Below are positions 1 to 7,929 of a stretch of DNA of 15,878 nt, in pieces; within the stretch, counting starts at the first letter, position 1, and each line of letters opens with the position of its first letter. The notes beneath the pieces are model-generated. The model had not been told where the DNA came from and did no database searches. It was given only the letters and a program-made list of their open reading frames with translations. The DNA comes from Candidatus Roizmanbacteria bacterium CG_4_10_14_0_8_um_filter_39_9 (GTDB lineage: Bacteria; Patescibacteriota; Microgenomatia; UBA1406; GWC2-37-13), in NCBI GenBank assembly GCA_002784505.1, contig PFLF01000105.1:1138-17015 (forward strand), read 5' to 3'. A program made the position numbers and the translations under genes.

Positions 1-242
1 TTGAATCCTGGGGCTTTGTATGGCACCTCGATAGTTGACCTCTCCCAGAACTCGACAATATACTCGAATAGTTTCCTTTTATTTTCCGGGGCATTTTCAC
101 CAAGAATTTTTTTCATGAGACTATTTGTTCGCTCTTCTTTGGTGTTCCCTAAAAATTGATACAAATCACCCCTTGTTTTTGGCCGATTAACAACAAGAGT
201 CTTTTTAAGAAGCATTTGCCGTAATTTCAAAAGATCATCCAT
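1..242 (-). CDS. Hypothetical protein, N-terminal 80 residues (runs off window)
   Basis: An open frame runs without a stop from an ATG at 242-240 to the window edge, so the C-terminus is missing. The visible part begins MDDLLKLRQMLLKK, is rich in Lys, Leu and Glu and looks alpha-helical and cytosolic, with no signal peptide or membrane segment. I do not recognise the family. The start is supported by a -10-like TATAAG at 253-248, five bases before the ATG, which suggests a leaderless message. The gene is divergent from the HAD phosphatase gene, and the two -10 boxes overlap. Confidence 0.6.
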   Translation of the reverse strand, partial: MDDLLKLRQMLLKKTLVVNRPKTRGDLYQFLGNTKEERTNSLMKKILGENAPENKRKLFEYIVEFWERSTIEVPYKAPGF

Positions 243-247
243 ATATA

Positions 248-255
248 CTTATACT
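248..255. promoter_or_regulatory. Overlapping divergent -10 boxes
   Basis: Plus strand: TATACT at 250-255 upstream of the HAD phosphatase gene. Minus strand: TATAAG at 253-248, five bases before the ATG at 242 of the unknown gene. The hexamers share bases 250-253, so RNA polymerase could occupy only one at a time. No good -35 box is seen for either direction. Confidence 0.45.
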
Positions 256-265
256 GTATCATATC

Positions 266-270
266 AGGTG
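266..270 (+). promoter_or_regulatory. Shine-Dalgarno AGGTG that favours the ATG at 277
   Basis: AGGTG at 266-270 lies six bases before ATG 277, a normal SD distance. It is one of very few SD-like motifs in this window and argues for ATG 277 over the in-frame GTG at 268, which lies inside the motif. Confidence 0.4.
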
Positions 271-276
271 TCTCGT

Positions 277-1323
277 ATGGATAAACAAATATATCTACCA
301 ATCACGCAATCCCGTCCCAAAAAAATTGCATTTGTTGATATTGATTCTACTCTATCAAGTCACATCGAGGCCACAAACGTATCGCAACTTCTTGATCACC
401 GATTAACTAACAAAGCAAGAAGATTGCTTGAGGAAAGAGGGTATATTATTGCGTTCATTACCTCACGTACCGAAGAAATGCTCATGAGCATTAAAGAATA
501 TAACTTATCTGTCAAAAAGTACCAATTGAATAGACCCTTATCCCGGTTTACTAAAGAAAATACCCCTCAAGGAACCCTTGATCCACATATTATCGCTTCC
601 TCAACCGGAGGGAAAATTTTTGTTCGTCAGGGAGACGGAGGGTATATTGAGGATGTATCATATCGAAACTCTTCCCTCTCCCCTTTTGAATGGCGTACAA
701 AAACAATGAATCTTCTTACTAAACTGAATACAAATGGATCTCTGTTTGTATATTCTTCAATTGAACACGTCGAAGATTTTCATAACGGTTCTTCAAAAGT
801 ATTTCCTCCTGATTACCGTATTCAAATACAGTTCCGAAACCCTGCCGATCTAATCAGCTTTAAAAAGGTATTCAAACAGTATGAACCTGAACTATATGCA
901 ATAAATGACAGTTGGCCCCAGGAACACAAATATGCCCTCTACATCAGCCCCGTGCCGGGTAAATTTGAGGCCGCAAACAGAATACTAAGTATGATAAAAA
1001 AAGATACCAATGATCCATTGTATCTACCCGAAATCCTCTTTGTAGGCGATAGCCTTCCTGATATATATGAGGCGATCTATTCAACATGCAAGACTTCAAC
1101 TTTATTTCTTGTGGGAGGTTCAAGAATGACACCATACCTACTCGATCCAAAGAAGAATGATTTTGTAGGTGATGATTTAAAGGGAATTAAAAAAGAAATG
1201 AAGATGGTATCTCTTGGAGTGTATGAATACAGACATGCAAATCGCATTTGTACTATCATCGTTTCTGATGAAAAATACCCAGGGTTAGTCGGCCCTGAAA
1301 GCCTGATTGAGTATTTATCATAA
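277..1323 (+). CDS. HAD-superfamily phosphatase, trehalose/sucrose-phosphatase-like
   Basis: About 348 residues. Seen: HAD motif I DIDST near residues 21-25 (nucleophile Asp plus the acid/base Asp two residues on), motif II FITSR near 61-65, a candidate motif III Lys in PGKFEAANRIL, and motif IV GDSLPD near 257-262. The long stretch between motifs II and III fits a C2-type cap, as in Cof-like, sucrose-phosphate and trehalose-phosphate phosphatases. No signal peptide, so cytosolic. It sits directly before a GT20 synthase gene, so removing phosphate from that enzyme's sugar-phosphate product is the natural inference; the exact substrate is not shown. It is longer than typical OtsB (about 250-270 residues). 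Start: ATG 277 with AGGTG six bases upstream; GTG 268 is the alternative and adds three residues. Confidence 0.75.
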   Translation: MDKQIYLPITQSRPKKIAFVDIDSTLSSHIEATNVSQLLDHRLTNKARRLLEERGYIIAFITSRTEEMLMSIKEYNLSVKKYQLNRPLSRFTKENTPQGTLDPHIIASSTGGKIFVRQGDGGYIEDVSYRNSSLSPFEWRTKTMNLLTKLNTNGSLFVYSSIEHVEDFHNGSSKVFPPDYRIQIQFRNPADLISFKKVFKQYEPELYAINDSWPQEHKYALYISPVPGKFEAANRILSMIKKDTNDPLYLPEILFVGDSLPDIYEAIYSTCKTSTLFLVGGSRMTPYLLDPKKNDFVGDDLKGIKKEMKMVSLGVYEYRHANRICTIIVSDEKYPGLVGPESLIEYLS

Positions 1324-1335
1324 ACCATATATAAT
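1307..1335 (+). promoter_or_regulatory. Promoter of the GT20 synthase gene (leaderless)
   Basis: -35 TTGAGT at 1307-1312, 17-base spacer, -10 TATAAT at 1330-1335, then six bases to ATG 1342. Transcription should therefore begin at or next to the A of the start codon. The -35 box lies inside the end of the HAD phosphatase gene, so the synthase can be transcribed independently of it. Confidence 0.7.
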
Positions 1336-1341
1336 ACTTAT

Positions 1342-2805
1342 ATGTCAAATCGAGACTCACTGGAAAAATACATTCGCAAGAATCTCAAAGACCGGTCTTT
1401 TTACATTGTCACCAACCGCGAACCCTACATCCACAACAAGACATTTGAAGGAATTGAGGTTACCCGACCTTCAGGTGGCGCTCATACTCTTCTTGAGCTT
1501 ATTGCTCGAGTCTCTCAAGGAACCTATATTGCCCATGGAGCGGGATCTGCTGACAAACAGGTGGTAGATAAAAATAACTGTATCAAGATGCCGCCAAAAG
1601 AAAAATTATTTACGCTGAAACGCGTTTTCCTTTCAAAAAAGGAGCTTGAATACTTCTATTACGGATTTACCAATCAAACGTTGTGGCCCCTTTGTCATGC
1701 GGTATTTGTAAAACCTGAATTTAATCCGCTATGGTGGGAGTCGTATAAAGAGGTGAACCGTAAATTTGCACAAACTGTGCTCGATGATGTTGGAGATAAA
1801 AAAGCTTTTGTTTGGGTAAATGACTATCATTTTTGTCTTTTGCCCCAGATGCTTCGTGAATCAGGAAAAGATATTAAAATCGGTACTTTTTGGCATATCC
1901 CCTGGCCCACCTATGAAATTTTTCGGGTAAACCCGTGGGCAAAAGAACTATTGATTGGTCTCTTGGGCTCCGATCTTCTTGCTTTTCACCGCGGATATCA
2001 GGCGCAGAATTTTGTACAGAGTGTACAACGGGAGCTTGAAGCAAAAATTGGACACGAACAATCAAAAATTGTATACAAAGAACATCTTACCAAGATTGAA
2101 AATCTCGAAGCGGGAATTGACTATCAGGAGATTGTTGACTTAAACAATAAAGGAAAAACAATACGGAGGTCATTTATGACTAAGCTCTTTGGGATGGATA
2201 TCCCCTTCCTTATTTTAGGAGTAGACCGCCTCGACTACACGAAAGGAATTATTGAGCGATTAAAAATGATTGATCGATTCTTTGAGAAACACCCGGAATA
2301 TATAGAAAAAGTAGTCTATTACGGTATCATGCCGCAATCACGTTTCCACATTCCCGCCTATCGTGCGTATGCGAAAAATGTTACGGATCTCGCCGAAAAG
2401 ATAAACTGGAAGTACTCAACAGGGCGCTGGGTCCCTATACATTACACATTAAATGGATTAAGTGGTAGAGACAAGGTATTTCAATATTATAAACAGGCAA
2501 ATGTCTGCCTCGTTACTTCGCTTGACGACGGCATGAATTTGGTCGCAAAAGAATACGTCATCGCCTGTGATGCCGAAAAAGGATCGCTTGTCCTTTCCAA
2601 GTTCACCGGCGCGTCAAATGACCTTAGATATTCTACTTTAATTAATCCATACAATATTGAGGAAGGAGCTGACGCGATCTTTAAAGCCTTGAATATGGAC
2701 CCAAAAGACCGAAAAATAAGAAATTTAAAAATGAGGAAAGAGCTAAAAGAAAGAAATATATATAATTGGGCGATAAGATTTATTGAAAAGACGCTGTATG
2801 AATAA
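1342..2805 (+). CDS. otsA: Trehalose-6-phosphate synthase-like glycosyltransferase (GT20)
   Basis: 487 residues, normal for GT20. Family role: transfer of glucose from an NDP-glucose to glucose-6-phosphate, giving trehalose-6-phosphate, in the cytosol. Seen in order: NREPYIH (25-31), GGAHTLLEL (45-53), WVNDYHFCLLP (158-168), GTFWHIPWPTYEIFR (181-195), the diphosphate-binding GVDRLDYTKG (293-302), PQSR (331-334), DDGMNLVAKEY (395-405) and LSKFTGAS near 418-425. These match the OtsA active-site blocks. The NREPYIH and AHGAGSADKQVVD wording belongs to the divergent OtsA-like branch rather than the E. coli type, so acceptor or donor may differ (another sugar phosphate or glycerol phosphate is possible). 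The flanking phosphatase and kinase-like genes support a two-step glycoside pathway. Confidence 0.85.
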   Translation: MSNRDSLEKYIRKNLKDRSFYIVTNREPYIHNKTFEGIEVTRPSGGAHTLLELIARVSQGTYIAHGAGSADKQVVDKNNCIKMPPKEKLFTLKRVFLSKKELEYFYYGFTNQTLWPLCHAVFVKPEFNPLWWESYKEVNRKFAQTVLDDVGDKKAFVWVNDYHFCLLPQMLRESGKDIKIGTFWHIPWPTYEIFRVNPWAKELLIGLLGSDLLAFHRGYQAQNFVQSVQRELEAKIGHEQSKIVYKEHLTKIENLEAGIDYQEIVDLNNKGKTIRRSFMTKLFGMDIPFLILGVDRLDYTKGIIERLKMIDRFFEKHPEYIEKVVYYGIMPQSRFHIPAYRAYAKNVTDLAEKINWKYSTGRWVPIHYTLNGLSGRDKVFQYYKQANVCLVTSLDDGMNLVAKEYVIACDAEKGSLVLSKFTGASNDLRYSTLINPYNIEEGADAIFKALNMDPKDRKIRNLKMRKELKERNIYNWAIRFIEKTLYE

Positions 2806-3835
2806 TCCAAAACTATTTTATTATTCTCTCCCGAAATACCACTTTAAATATAAAACAGTAAAAAATATTCCGGAAGCTGTTTCAAAAGTACAAAAAATAT
2901 TAAACCAATTGAGCCTCGTGCCTCAGTCTGACATAAGAAAAGTTGTAAGCGACAATACCAAAGCTCATTATTCCGCGGTAGTTCTTGACAGTAAAAAGAA
3001 CAAGTACTTTATTAAGATTAAGTTCCAGAAGAATTATTTTTTGGATAAAATATTCGAACGAAACCTTATATTAAGTAGGATATTAAGTCAAAATCCAGAA
3101 ATCAGTTTGATAAAATATATACCTAGGGTAGTCGAAGCTACGGAAGATTATACTTTGTCGGAATTCACAGATGGAATGAACTTGGGTTATCGATATCAAT
3201 ATAATTATTCAATAATAAAAAAGAGCGATCTTGCGTTAATTAATGGAGTGTTAGCTTCCCTTAAAGCCTTTCCTATTAAGCTGTTCAATAACACTATTGA
3301 ATCGTATGGCTGGGATTATTTCCTATTTCTTATATTTGAATTAACTGACTTCCAAGCAAATGCAAGGGTATTTGAATCCCACTTTCCTAAAGAGATGGTT
3401 CTTGGAATTGACCGCCTACGAAAAAATACAATTTTGAAAGAAATACTTGACACTGCCCCTCAACAGCTTTGCCATGGGGATTTTAAACCTAACAATCTCA
3501 TGTTGAAGAATAACCGAATATATTTGGTTGATTGGGATGCGTATGGCATTGGTAGTAAATATATAGATATTTCATATTTTTATGACAAGATATACCGACA
3601 ACCCCAGATTCAAAAAAAATATCTTATAGCTCACAACGGAACATCAATAAAAAGTCAAATTTTACAGTATGCCTGGCTTTTTGCATATTCTTTTTCTGAA
3701 TGTTTTTATCTGATAGGGCATGTGAATGAACTTATAAATAAATCAACAGAAGACGCGGAAGCAATAAAAAAAATATTTAAGAATGAGCTTGATAATACTA
3801 CGATTTTTTTTCATAATCTGATAGAATTAGTTTAA
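2798..3835 (+). CDS. APH/choline-kinase-fold phosphotransferase
   Basis: About 345 residues from ATG 2798, which overlaps the end of the synthase gene by eight bases; an upstream TTG at 2783 is less likely. Seen: a nucleotide-binding N-lobe with YFIKIKF near 70-76, the catalytic-loop motif HGDFKPNN near 226-233 (H-x-D-x4-N) and the metal-binding VDWD near 244-247 followed by a Gly-rich turn. This is the aminoglycoside-phosphotransferase/choline-kinase fold, which phosphorylates small molecules including sugars, choline and antibiotics. The tight coupling to a GT20 gene suggests a sugar substrate (compare maltokinases that act beside trehalose enzymes), but the substrate cannot be read from sequence. 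A resistance role is unlikely from context. No signal peptide or membrane segment is seen. Confidence 0.7.
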   Translation: MNNPKLFYYSLPKYHFKYKTVKNIPEAVSKVQKILNQLSLVPQSDIRKVVSDNTKAHYSAVVLDSKKNKYFIKIKFQKNYFLDKIFERNLILSRILSQNPEISLIKYIPRVVEATEDYTLSEFTDGMNLGYRYQYNYSIIKKSDLALINGVLASLKAFPIKLFNNTIESYGWDYFLFLIFELTDFQANARVFESHFPKEMVLGIDRLRKNTILKEILDTAPQQLCHGDFKPNNLMLKNNRIYLVDWDAYGIGSKYIDISYFYDKIYRQPQIQKKYLIAHNGTSIKSQILQYAWLFAYSFSECFYLIGHVNELINKSTEDAEAIKKIFKNELDNTTIFFHNLIELV

Positions 3836-3855
3836 CCTTTAATACTGTATTTATT

Positions 3856-5007
3856 ATGAAACCTTTGAAAATTGCTGTGCTCGCAGGCCCGTTAATTGCA
3901 GTACCACCACAAAAATATGGCGGAACTGAACGAATTGTATATAACTTGGTTGAAGGGCTTCATAAAAACGGACATGATGTTACTCTTTTTTCAACAGGTG
4001 ATTCAAAGGTAAATTGTAAGCTCCAATATCTTTTTAAAGAAGAATTATGGAAGGGTGGGGTGATGACAAAAACACAAAATGAGTTAATTCATGAAAGACT
4101 TAATCATTATTATCACTTCTTTGAAATGATCAGAAAAGAAAAATTTGATATTGTCCATAGCCATGAGGGTCTTATCCCTCTTTTTTTTGCAGATATGGTC
4201 AAGCTACCCATTCCTTTCCTTACCACTATCCACTGGAGTTTTCAGGGGTATGCATATGATCATAGTGATCTCCCGATTCTGTATCAATTTAAAAAATACC
4301 CTTTTATTTCGCTTTCCTTAAATCAAAGAAAAACAGGCCCTGAACTTAATTTTGCCGCTAATGTCTATAATGGAGTAAGCGTTAGCTCCGAATATACAGG
4401 CTACTATTCAGAAGCTGATGAATCTTATATGGCATTTGTTGGGCGAATAGATAATGAAAAAGGAATTTTTGAAGCGGTACAAGTCGCACACCTATTGAAA
4501 AAGAAGCTCATCGTAGCGGCAAAATATGATAGTAATCGAATGGACCAATTTGAAAAATTTAAATCCTACGTTGACAATAAGTATGTTGTGTTTTTAGGTG
4601 AGGTTGGGGAACAACAAAAACTTGAAATCATCGCAAAAGCTAAATTGTTATTAATGCCGGTAAATTATGAGGATACCTGTCCCCTTGTCCCCTTAGAATC
4701 TTTAGGTTGTGGAACACCCACGGTTACTTTTGCATATGGGGCTCTTCCCGAGCAAATCTCAGATGGTCAAACCGGATATGTTGTCAACTCTTCAAAGGAT
4801 AATATTCGAGGAGATTGGCATTTTAAAACACTTGGTATCGATGGGTTGCTTGAGGCGGTATTAGCAATCTATTCAATGTCCCAAACTGAATATTTAACTA
4901 TGCGAAATGAGTGTAGAAAACAATATGAACAAAAATTCTCAGTCGACGTAATGGTTAAAAACTATGAAAATGTATATGAACAAAATCTCATTAATTTAAA
5001 AAAATGA
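3856..5007 (+). CDS. GT4-family glycosyltransferase (first of a tandem pair)
   Basis: 383 residues, GT-B fold. Seen: N-terminal PQKYGGTERIVYNL (18-31), the usual GT4 start-of-fold glycine loop; FDIVHSHE near 97-104; FVGRIDNEKG (194-203) opening the C-terminal domain; and EDTCPLVPLESLGCGTP (272-288), the nucleotide-sugar site. The usual E-x7-E pair reads D273-x7-E281 here, with an extra Glu at 272, so the donor site is slightly unusual. The family moves a sugar from an NDP-sugar to a lipid, glycan or small acceptor on the cytosolic face of the membrane. Its C-terminal third is clearly paralogous to the next gene. Start: ATG 3856, 20 bases after the kinase-like gene, with a weak -10-like AATACT at 3841-3846. 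ATGA overlap with the next gene. Confidence 0.85.
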   Translation: MKPLKIAVLAGPLIAVPPQKYGGTERIVYNLVEGLHKNGHDVTLFSTGDSKVNCKLQYLFKEELWKGGVMTKTQNELIHERLNHYYHFFEMIRKEKFDIVHSHEGLIPLFFADMVKLPIPFLTTIHWSFQGYAYDHSDLPILYQFKKYPFISLSLNQRKTGPELNFAANVYNGVSVSSEYTGYYSEADESYMAFVGRIDNEKGIFEAVQVAHLLKKKLIVAAKYDSNRMDQFEKFKSYVDNKYVVFLGEVGEQQKLEIIAKAKLLLMPVNYEDTCPLVPLESLGCGTPTVTFAYGALPEQISDGQTGYVVNSSKDNIRGDWHFKTLGIDGLLEAVLAIYSMSQTEYLTMRNECRKQYEQKFSVDVMVKNYENVYEQNLINLKK

Positions 5008-6161
5008 AAAGAAAAATTAATCTTGCCATCATTAACTCAACTCAGGTAAAACTTAGCCCCTATACCAAACAAGGAACAGAAATATTTGATTATATTTTTA
5101 TTAATGGTCTCTATAAATATAAAAGGAAAGAATTTGATATTACGGCATTCTGTTCAGGAAATTCTCTTCTTCCTGTTAAAAAAGAAAGCGTCATATTCCG
5201 CTCTTCTCTTGAGAATCAACATATAGGGGCAAAACATCATCTTATTTTTGACTTAGCTCTCATATCAAAAGCAATAGGAATGCAGAATAAATTTGATATA
5301 TTTCACTCAAATATTGGAAGCGGCGATTATATGATGGCATTTGCACAGTTTATTAAAAAGCCCATTGTGAACACCATTCACGGAGTTATTAGTGAACCCC
5401 ATTCATCTTTATTCTTTTCTCAGTTTGAACGCTATCCACATCTATACTTTACACCAATCAGCAATTATCAAAAAAAATCCCTGCCTTCACTTAATTTTAC
5501 ACGGACTATTTATCACGGTATTGATCCAAAGAAATATTCATTTAATGCTATTGGGGGAAAGAATATAGTCTGGACGGGTCGCGCAGTACCTGAAAAAGGT
5601 TTAGATACGGTTCTAACTATTGCTCAAAAACTAAAAAAATACACAAGAGTATTTCCCATTATTAAAGATGAGTATTTGCATTGGGTATACGATGAGATTA
5701 TAAAAAAACGGGATCTTATTATTCAGATTGTGAAAGTTTATATTGAATTTAATATGGCGCGATCAGGGCTTATAACAGAGTATCAAAATAGTAAGCTTTT
5801 TCTTTTTCCACTTCGATGGGATGAACCATTCGGACTAACTCTTATAGAATCCATGTCTTGTGGCACCCCCATTGTTACCTATGCCCGTGGATCGATCCCT
5901 GAAATTGTTAAAGACGGTGAAACAGGATTTATTGTTAACCCATCTGACGACGATATTCGTGGTAACTGGATCATCAAAAAAACAGGTATTGAAGGCCTGT
6001 GCGAGGCGGTTGAACGGATTTATGCCATGCCGGAGGATCAATATAAAAAAATGAGGCTGGCTTGTCGTGCACACGTTGAGAAGAACTTTACCGTTGAACA
6101 CATGGTTGACCAATATGTAGAGGTTTACAAAGAAATCCTTGCTAAAAAAGCTTCTGCTTAA
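5004..6161 (+). CDS. GT4-family glycosyltransferase (second of a tandem pair)
   Basis: 385 residues, GT-B fold. The start ATG overlaps the preceding TGA (ATGA, four bases), so the pair is translationally coupled. Seen: QGTEIFDYIF near 23-32, FDIFHSN near 97-103, IVWTGRAVPEKG (188-199) and the canonical DEPFGLTLIESMSCGTP (273-289) with E274-x7-E282. The end shares DG-[QE]-TG and IRG-[DN]-W blocks with the first enzyme. Both probably add sugars to the same glycan or glycolipid, or act on consecutive linkages. Acceptor and donor are unknown; no membrane segment is obvious, as usual for peripheral GT4 enzymes. Confidence 0.85.
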   Translation: MKRKINLAIINSTQVKLSPYTKQGTEIFDYIFINGLYKYKRKEFDITAFCSGNSLLPVKKESVIFRSSLENQHIGAKHHLIFDLALISKAIGMQNKFDIFHSNIGSGDYMMAFAQFIKKPIVNTIHGVISEPHSSLFFSQFERYPHLYFTPISNYQKKSLPSLNFTRTIYHGIDPKKYSFNAIGGKNIVWTGRAVPEKGLDTVLTIAQKLKKYTRVFPIIKDEYLHWVYDEIIKKRDLIIQIVKVYIEFNMARSGLITEYQNSKLFLFPLRWDEPFGLTLIESMSCGTPIVTYARGSIPEIVKDGETGFIVNPSDDDIRGNWIIKKTGIEGLCEAVERIYAMPEDQYKKMRLACRAHVEKNFTVEHMVDQYVEVYKEILAKKASA

Positions 6162-6190
6162 ATCAAAAAAACAACCACTTTTGTACGATC

Positions 6191-6214
6191 GTTTAAAAGC
6201 GGTGTCTTTTAAAC
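6191..6214. promoter_or_regulatory. Perfect 9-bp inverted repeat ahead of the antitoxin promoter
   Basis: GTTTAAAAG (6191-6199) and CTTTTAAAC (6206-6214) form a perfect 9-bp stem around a six-base loop. It lies between the end of the glycosyltransferase pair and the -35 box at 6224. Without a following T run it is a poor classical terminator. Its place suits an operator for an autoregulating ribbon-helix-helix antitoxin, or a simple end of the upstream transcript. Confidence 0.5.
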
Positions 6215-6223
6215 AAATGGATA

Positions 6224-6252
6224 TTGACATTATATATACATTGTCATACAAT
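6224..6252 (+). promoter_or_regulatory. Near-consensus promoter of the CopG-like gene
   Basis: -35 TTGACA at 6224-6229, 17-base spacer, -10 TACAAT at 6247-6252. Predicted transcript start is about 6258-6260. A GTG codon sits at 6260, but its frame is one base off the main antitoxin frame. The promoter implies that open frame upstream of about 6250 is not part of the protein. Confidence 0.65.
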
Positions 6253-6558
6253 GAAAACTGTGAAGAGTTTAGTTTGGGATGTGGAGAAAAATACAAACTA
6301 GACGCAGAAGAAAAACAAATTCTGAAAGATGTTGAGGCGGGTAAATTTGTATCCGTGCCCAATGTTAAGCAGGAAATTGCACGAATTCAAAGGATTGCAC
6401 GGGCTCAGTTTAAAACCAAAAATATCAATCTTCGACTGTCTGAGAAAGATGTAAACGCGCTTAAGGAAAAGGCAGCGGCAAACAGCCTCCCTTACCAGAC
6501 GCTGGTTGCAACATTAATTCGCCAATATTTAAGTGGTAAGTTCAAAATTATCCTTTGA
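6251..6558 (+). CDS. CopG/ribbon-helix-helix antitoxin-like protein, N-terminus apparently frameshifted
   Basis: The main frame ends at TGA 6558 and reads YKLDAEEKQILKDVEAG, then KNINLRLSEKDVNALKEKAA and YQTLVATLIRQYLSG. This is the layout of CopG-type antitoxins: an N-terminal toxin-binding part and a C-terminal RHH DNA-binding part, normally autoregulatory. The expected start does not lie in that frame. From ATG 6251 or GTG 6260, just past the -10 box, the other frame reads MKTVKSLVWDVEKN and hits TAG at 6299-6301. One extra A in the A5 run at 6287-6291 would join the two into one natural antitoxin sequence. In-frame alternatives are ATG 6217, TTG 6241 (both at or before the promoter) and TTG 6274. 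No recognisable toxin follows; the next gene overlaps by four bases. Confidence 0.6.
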
Positions 6559-6827
6559 AAACTATCGCTGACGTCCTCAAAACCTTCAATCCTCTGGAAG
6601 ACAAATATATTTCACGGGAGTTCCAGACATTTGGAGTTCATCTGGCCGAAAAACTTCAGGATGAGCCGCGCAAAAGCCTCTATATGAAGTTGGCAAAGAC
6701 AATTCCCCGGCCTATTCTTGAACAGGCCCTCCGGTTTGTGGTTGACTCACACGCCAAACGCAAAGGTGCACTTTTTATGTGGAAGCTGAAGGAAATGGGA
6801 GTATTTAAGAAGAAAAGTCAGAAGTAA
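6555..6827 (+). CDS. Small hypothetical protein, 90 aa
   Basis: Starts with TTG at 6555, which overlaps the TGA of the antitoxin-like gene (TTGA, four bases), so it is translationally coupled. The protein is basic and helical, beginning MKTIADVLKTFNP and ending in a Lys-rich tail; no membrane segment. I do not recognise a named family. Its place after a CopG-type gene makes it a candidate partner or toxin, but it shows no BrnT, RelE or HicA signature, so this is only positional. Its end overlaps the convergent GH18-like gene by ten bases. Confidence 0.55.
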   Translation: MKTIADVLKTFNPLEDKYISREFQTFGVHLAEKLQDEPRKSLYMKLAKTIPRPILEQALRFVVDSHAKRKGALFMWKLKEMGVFKKKSQK

Positions 6828-7882
6828 CCCCATGCCCAATAACTTACACTTCCAATACCATTTTCCTGTAAGTATTGAGTTTTTACTTCGGCTGATTCTT
6901 TGTTTTCATACCAAATTACATGTTTCAATTTTTGCTGATCAATATATTCAATTCGTCTTTCTTTTGAATTTGAATTTTGATATTGATTTGTGATTTGAAA
7001 TTTGCTATTTGTAATTTGATTAAGAGTAATTGCCTCCGCCCTCTTGAGTGGCGTTCCTTGTTTGTTAAGCGTCCAATCATATCCATACATGCCGAAAATA
7101 ACAGTAATTTTCTCGCGGGAAACATCACCTGAAAAGTCAGTGATCATTTGCTTGAAATCATATCCATATTTACTCTTTTCATCAAAGCTAAAGTTGGGCC
7201 CCGGCTCGCCATAGCTTTTGTGAAAGTCATATGCCATGATCATTACTTCATCCGTTGACTCACCTATCGATTTCGTGTCAAACGGCCTTTTTCGAAAGTA
7301 AGAATCGCCGTATGTAATGAATGATAGTGTCTTATAGTCCTTGTGAAGCATCGTATAATATTGTTGTACAAATTTTGTAATTTGAGTTGTTATTTCTGAA
7401 TTAAATAATTCTGATAATTCCAGGTCAAGTGCAACTCCTGAATAGTAATACTTGTTTGCGATCGTTATTGAGTCGTCTATGATCTTAGTTTGCAGTTTTG
7501 GATCAGCAAGTATTTTTTTATTCGCATCGTTGTTTAACATGCGCAAAACTAAGACACAGATCTTATCGTTTGGACAGTTCGTGTAGGCTAAGTTCATATA
7601 TCCAGGATCGTTTATCACAATGCCTTTTTCATCAACGGCAAGACCAAAATAGTAGATCGTATCGTAAGGAATTGTAGATATATCATATTGTCCCAGAGCC
7701 CAATACGGTACAAGTATCGATTCTTTCTTCTGGGTCGCTAGTTTTTGGGTTGGAGTCGGGGTAGTAGCTTCAAGGGGTGGACCGGCAGTTAGGTCGGGGG
7801 CGGTGGAAGGGGGAAGAGTTGCGATTTTAAAAACACAGTATAAACTGCCCACAACAACACTTAGCAAAAGTAGTTTTTTCAT
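6818..7882 (-). CDS. Membrane-anchored GH18-like (chitinase/YaaH-type) protein
   Basis: About 354 residues from ATG 7882-7880; an upstream in-frame start at 7936 would place 18 polar residues before the signal. Seen: N-terminal hydrophobic anchor KKLLLLSVVVGSLYC, a Pro/Thr-rich linker to about residue 50, then a TIM-barrel-like domain. GVALDLELSE near 149-158 corresponds to the GH18 DxxDxDxE strand: the last Asp and catalytic Glu remain (D153, E155), while the first two Asp are Ser and Ala, as in some germination-type GH18 proteins. MIMAYDFH near 215-222, GMYGYDW near 264-270 and terminal YWAWGYF match other GH18 blocks. Likely an outward-facing glycan hydrolase or binder. Residues about 288-306 come from an inserted A/T-rich repeat. 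Ends in TGA, convergent with the preceding gene. Confidence 0.75.
   Translation of the reverse strand: MKKLLLLSVVVGSLYCVFKIATLPPSTAPDLTAGPPLEATTPTPTQKLATQKKESILVPYWALGQYDISTIPYDTIYYFGLAVDEKGIVINDPGYMNLAYTNCPNDKICVLVLRMLNNDANKKILADPKLQTKIIDDSITIANKYYYSGVALDLELSELFNSEITTQITKFVQQYYTMLHKDYKTLSFITYGDSYFRKRPFDTKSIGESTDEVMIMAYDFHKSYGEPGPNFSFDEKSKYGYDFKQMITDFSGDVSREKITVIFGMYGYDWTLNKQGTPLKRAEAITLNQITNSKFQITNQYQNSNSKERRIEYIDQQKLKHVIWYENKESAEVKTQYLQENGIGSVSYWAWGYF
6969..7018 (-). repeat. A/T-rich dispersed repeat, copy 1, in-frame inside the GH18-like gene
   Basis: Read on the minus strand it contains CAAATTACAAA, then TCAAATCACAAATCAAT, then CAAAATTCAAA. The same three blocks in the same order occur at 13541-13584 on the plus strand. 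Both copies are read in the same frame and give QITNQ-[YS]-QNS in the protein. The copy here is about nine bases longer between the first two blocks. Confidence 0.7.
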
Positions 7883-7929
7883 AGAGATCAATTCATTGTA
7901 TAACAGCAACGCTGTTTTTTCATAACCGC

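Noticed and set aside
6925..7128. Minus-strand frame rich in Ile, Lys, Gln and Asn
   Set aside because: It is an out-of-frame reading of the GH18-like gene through the A/T-rich repeat.
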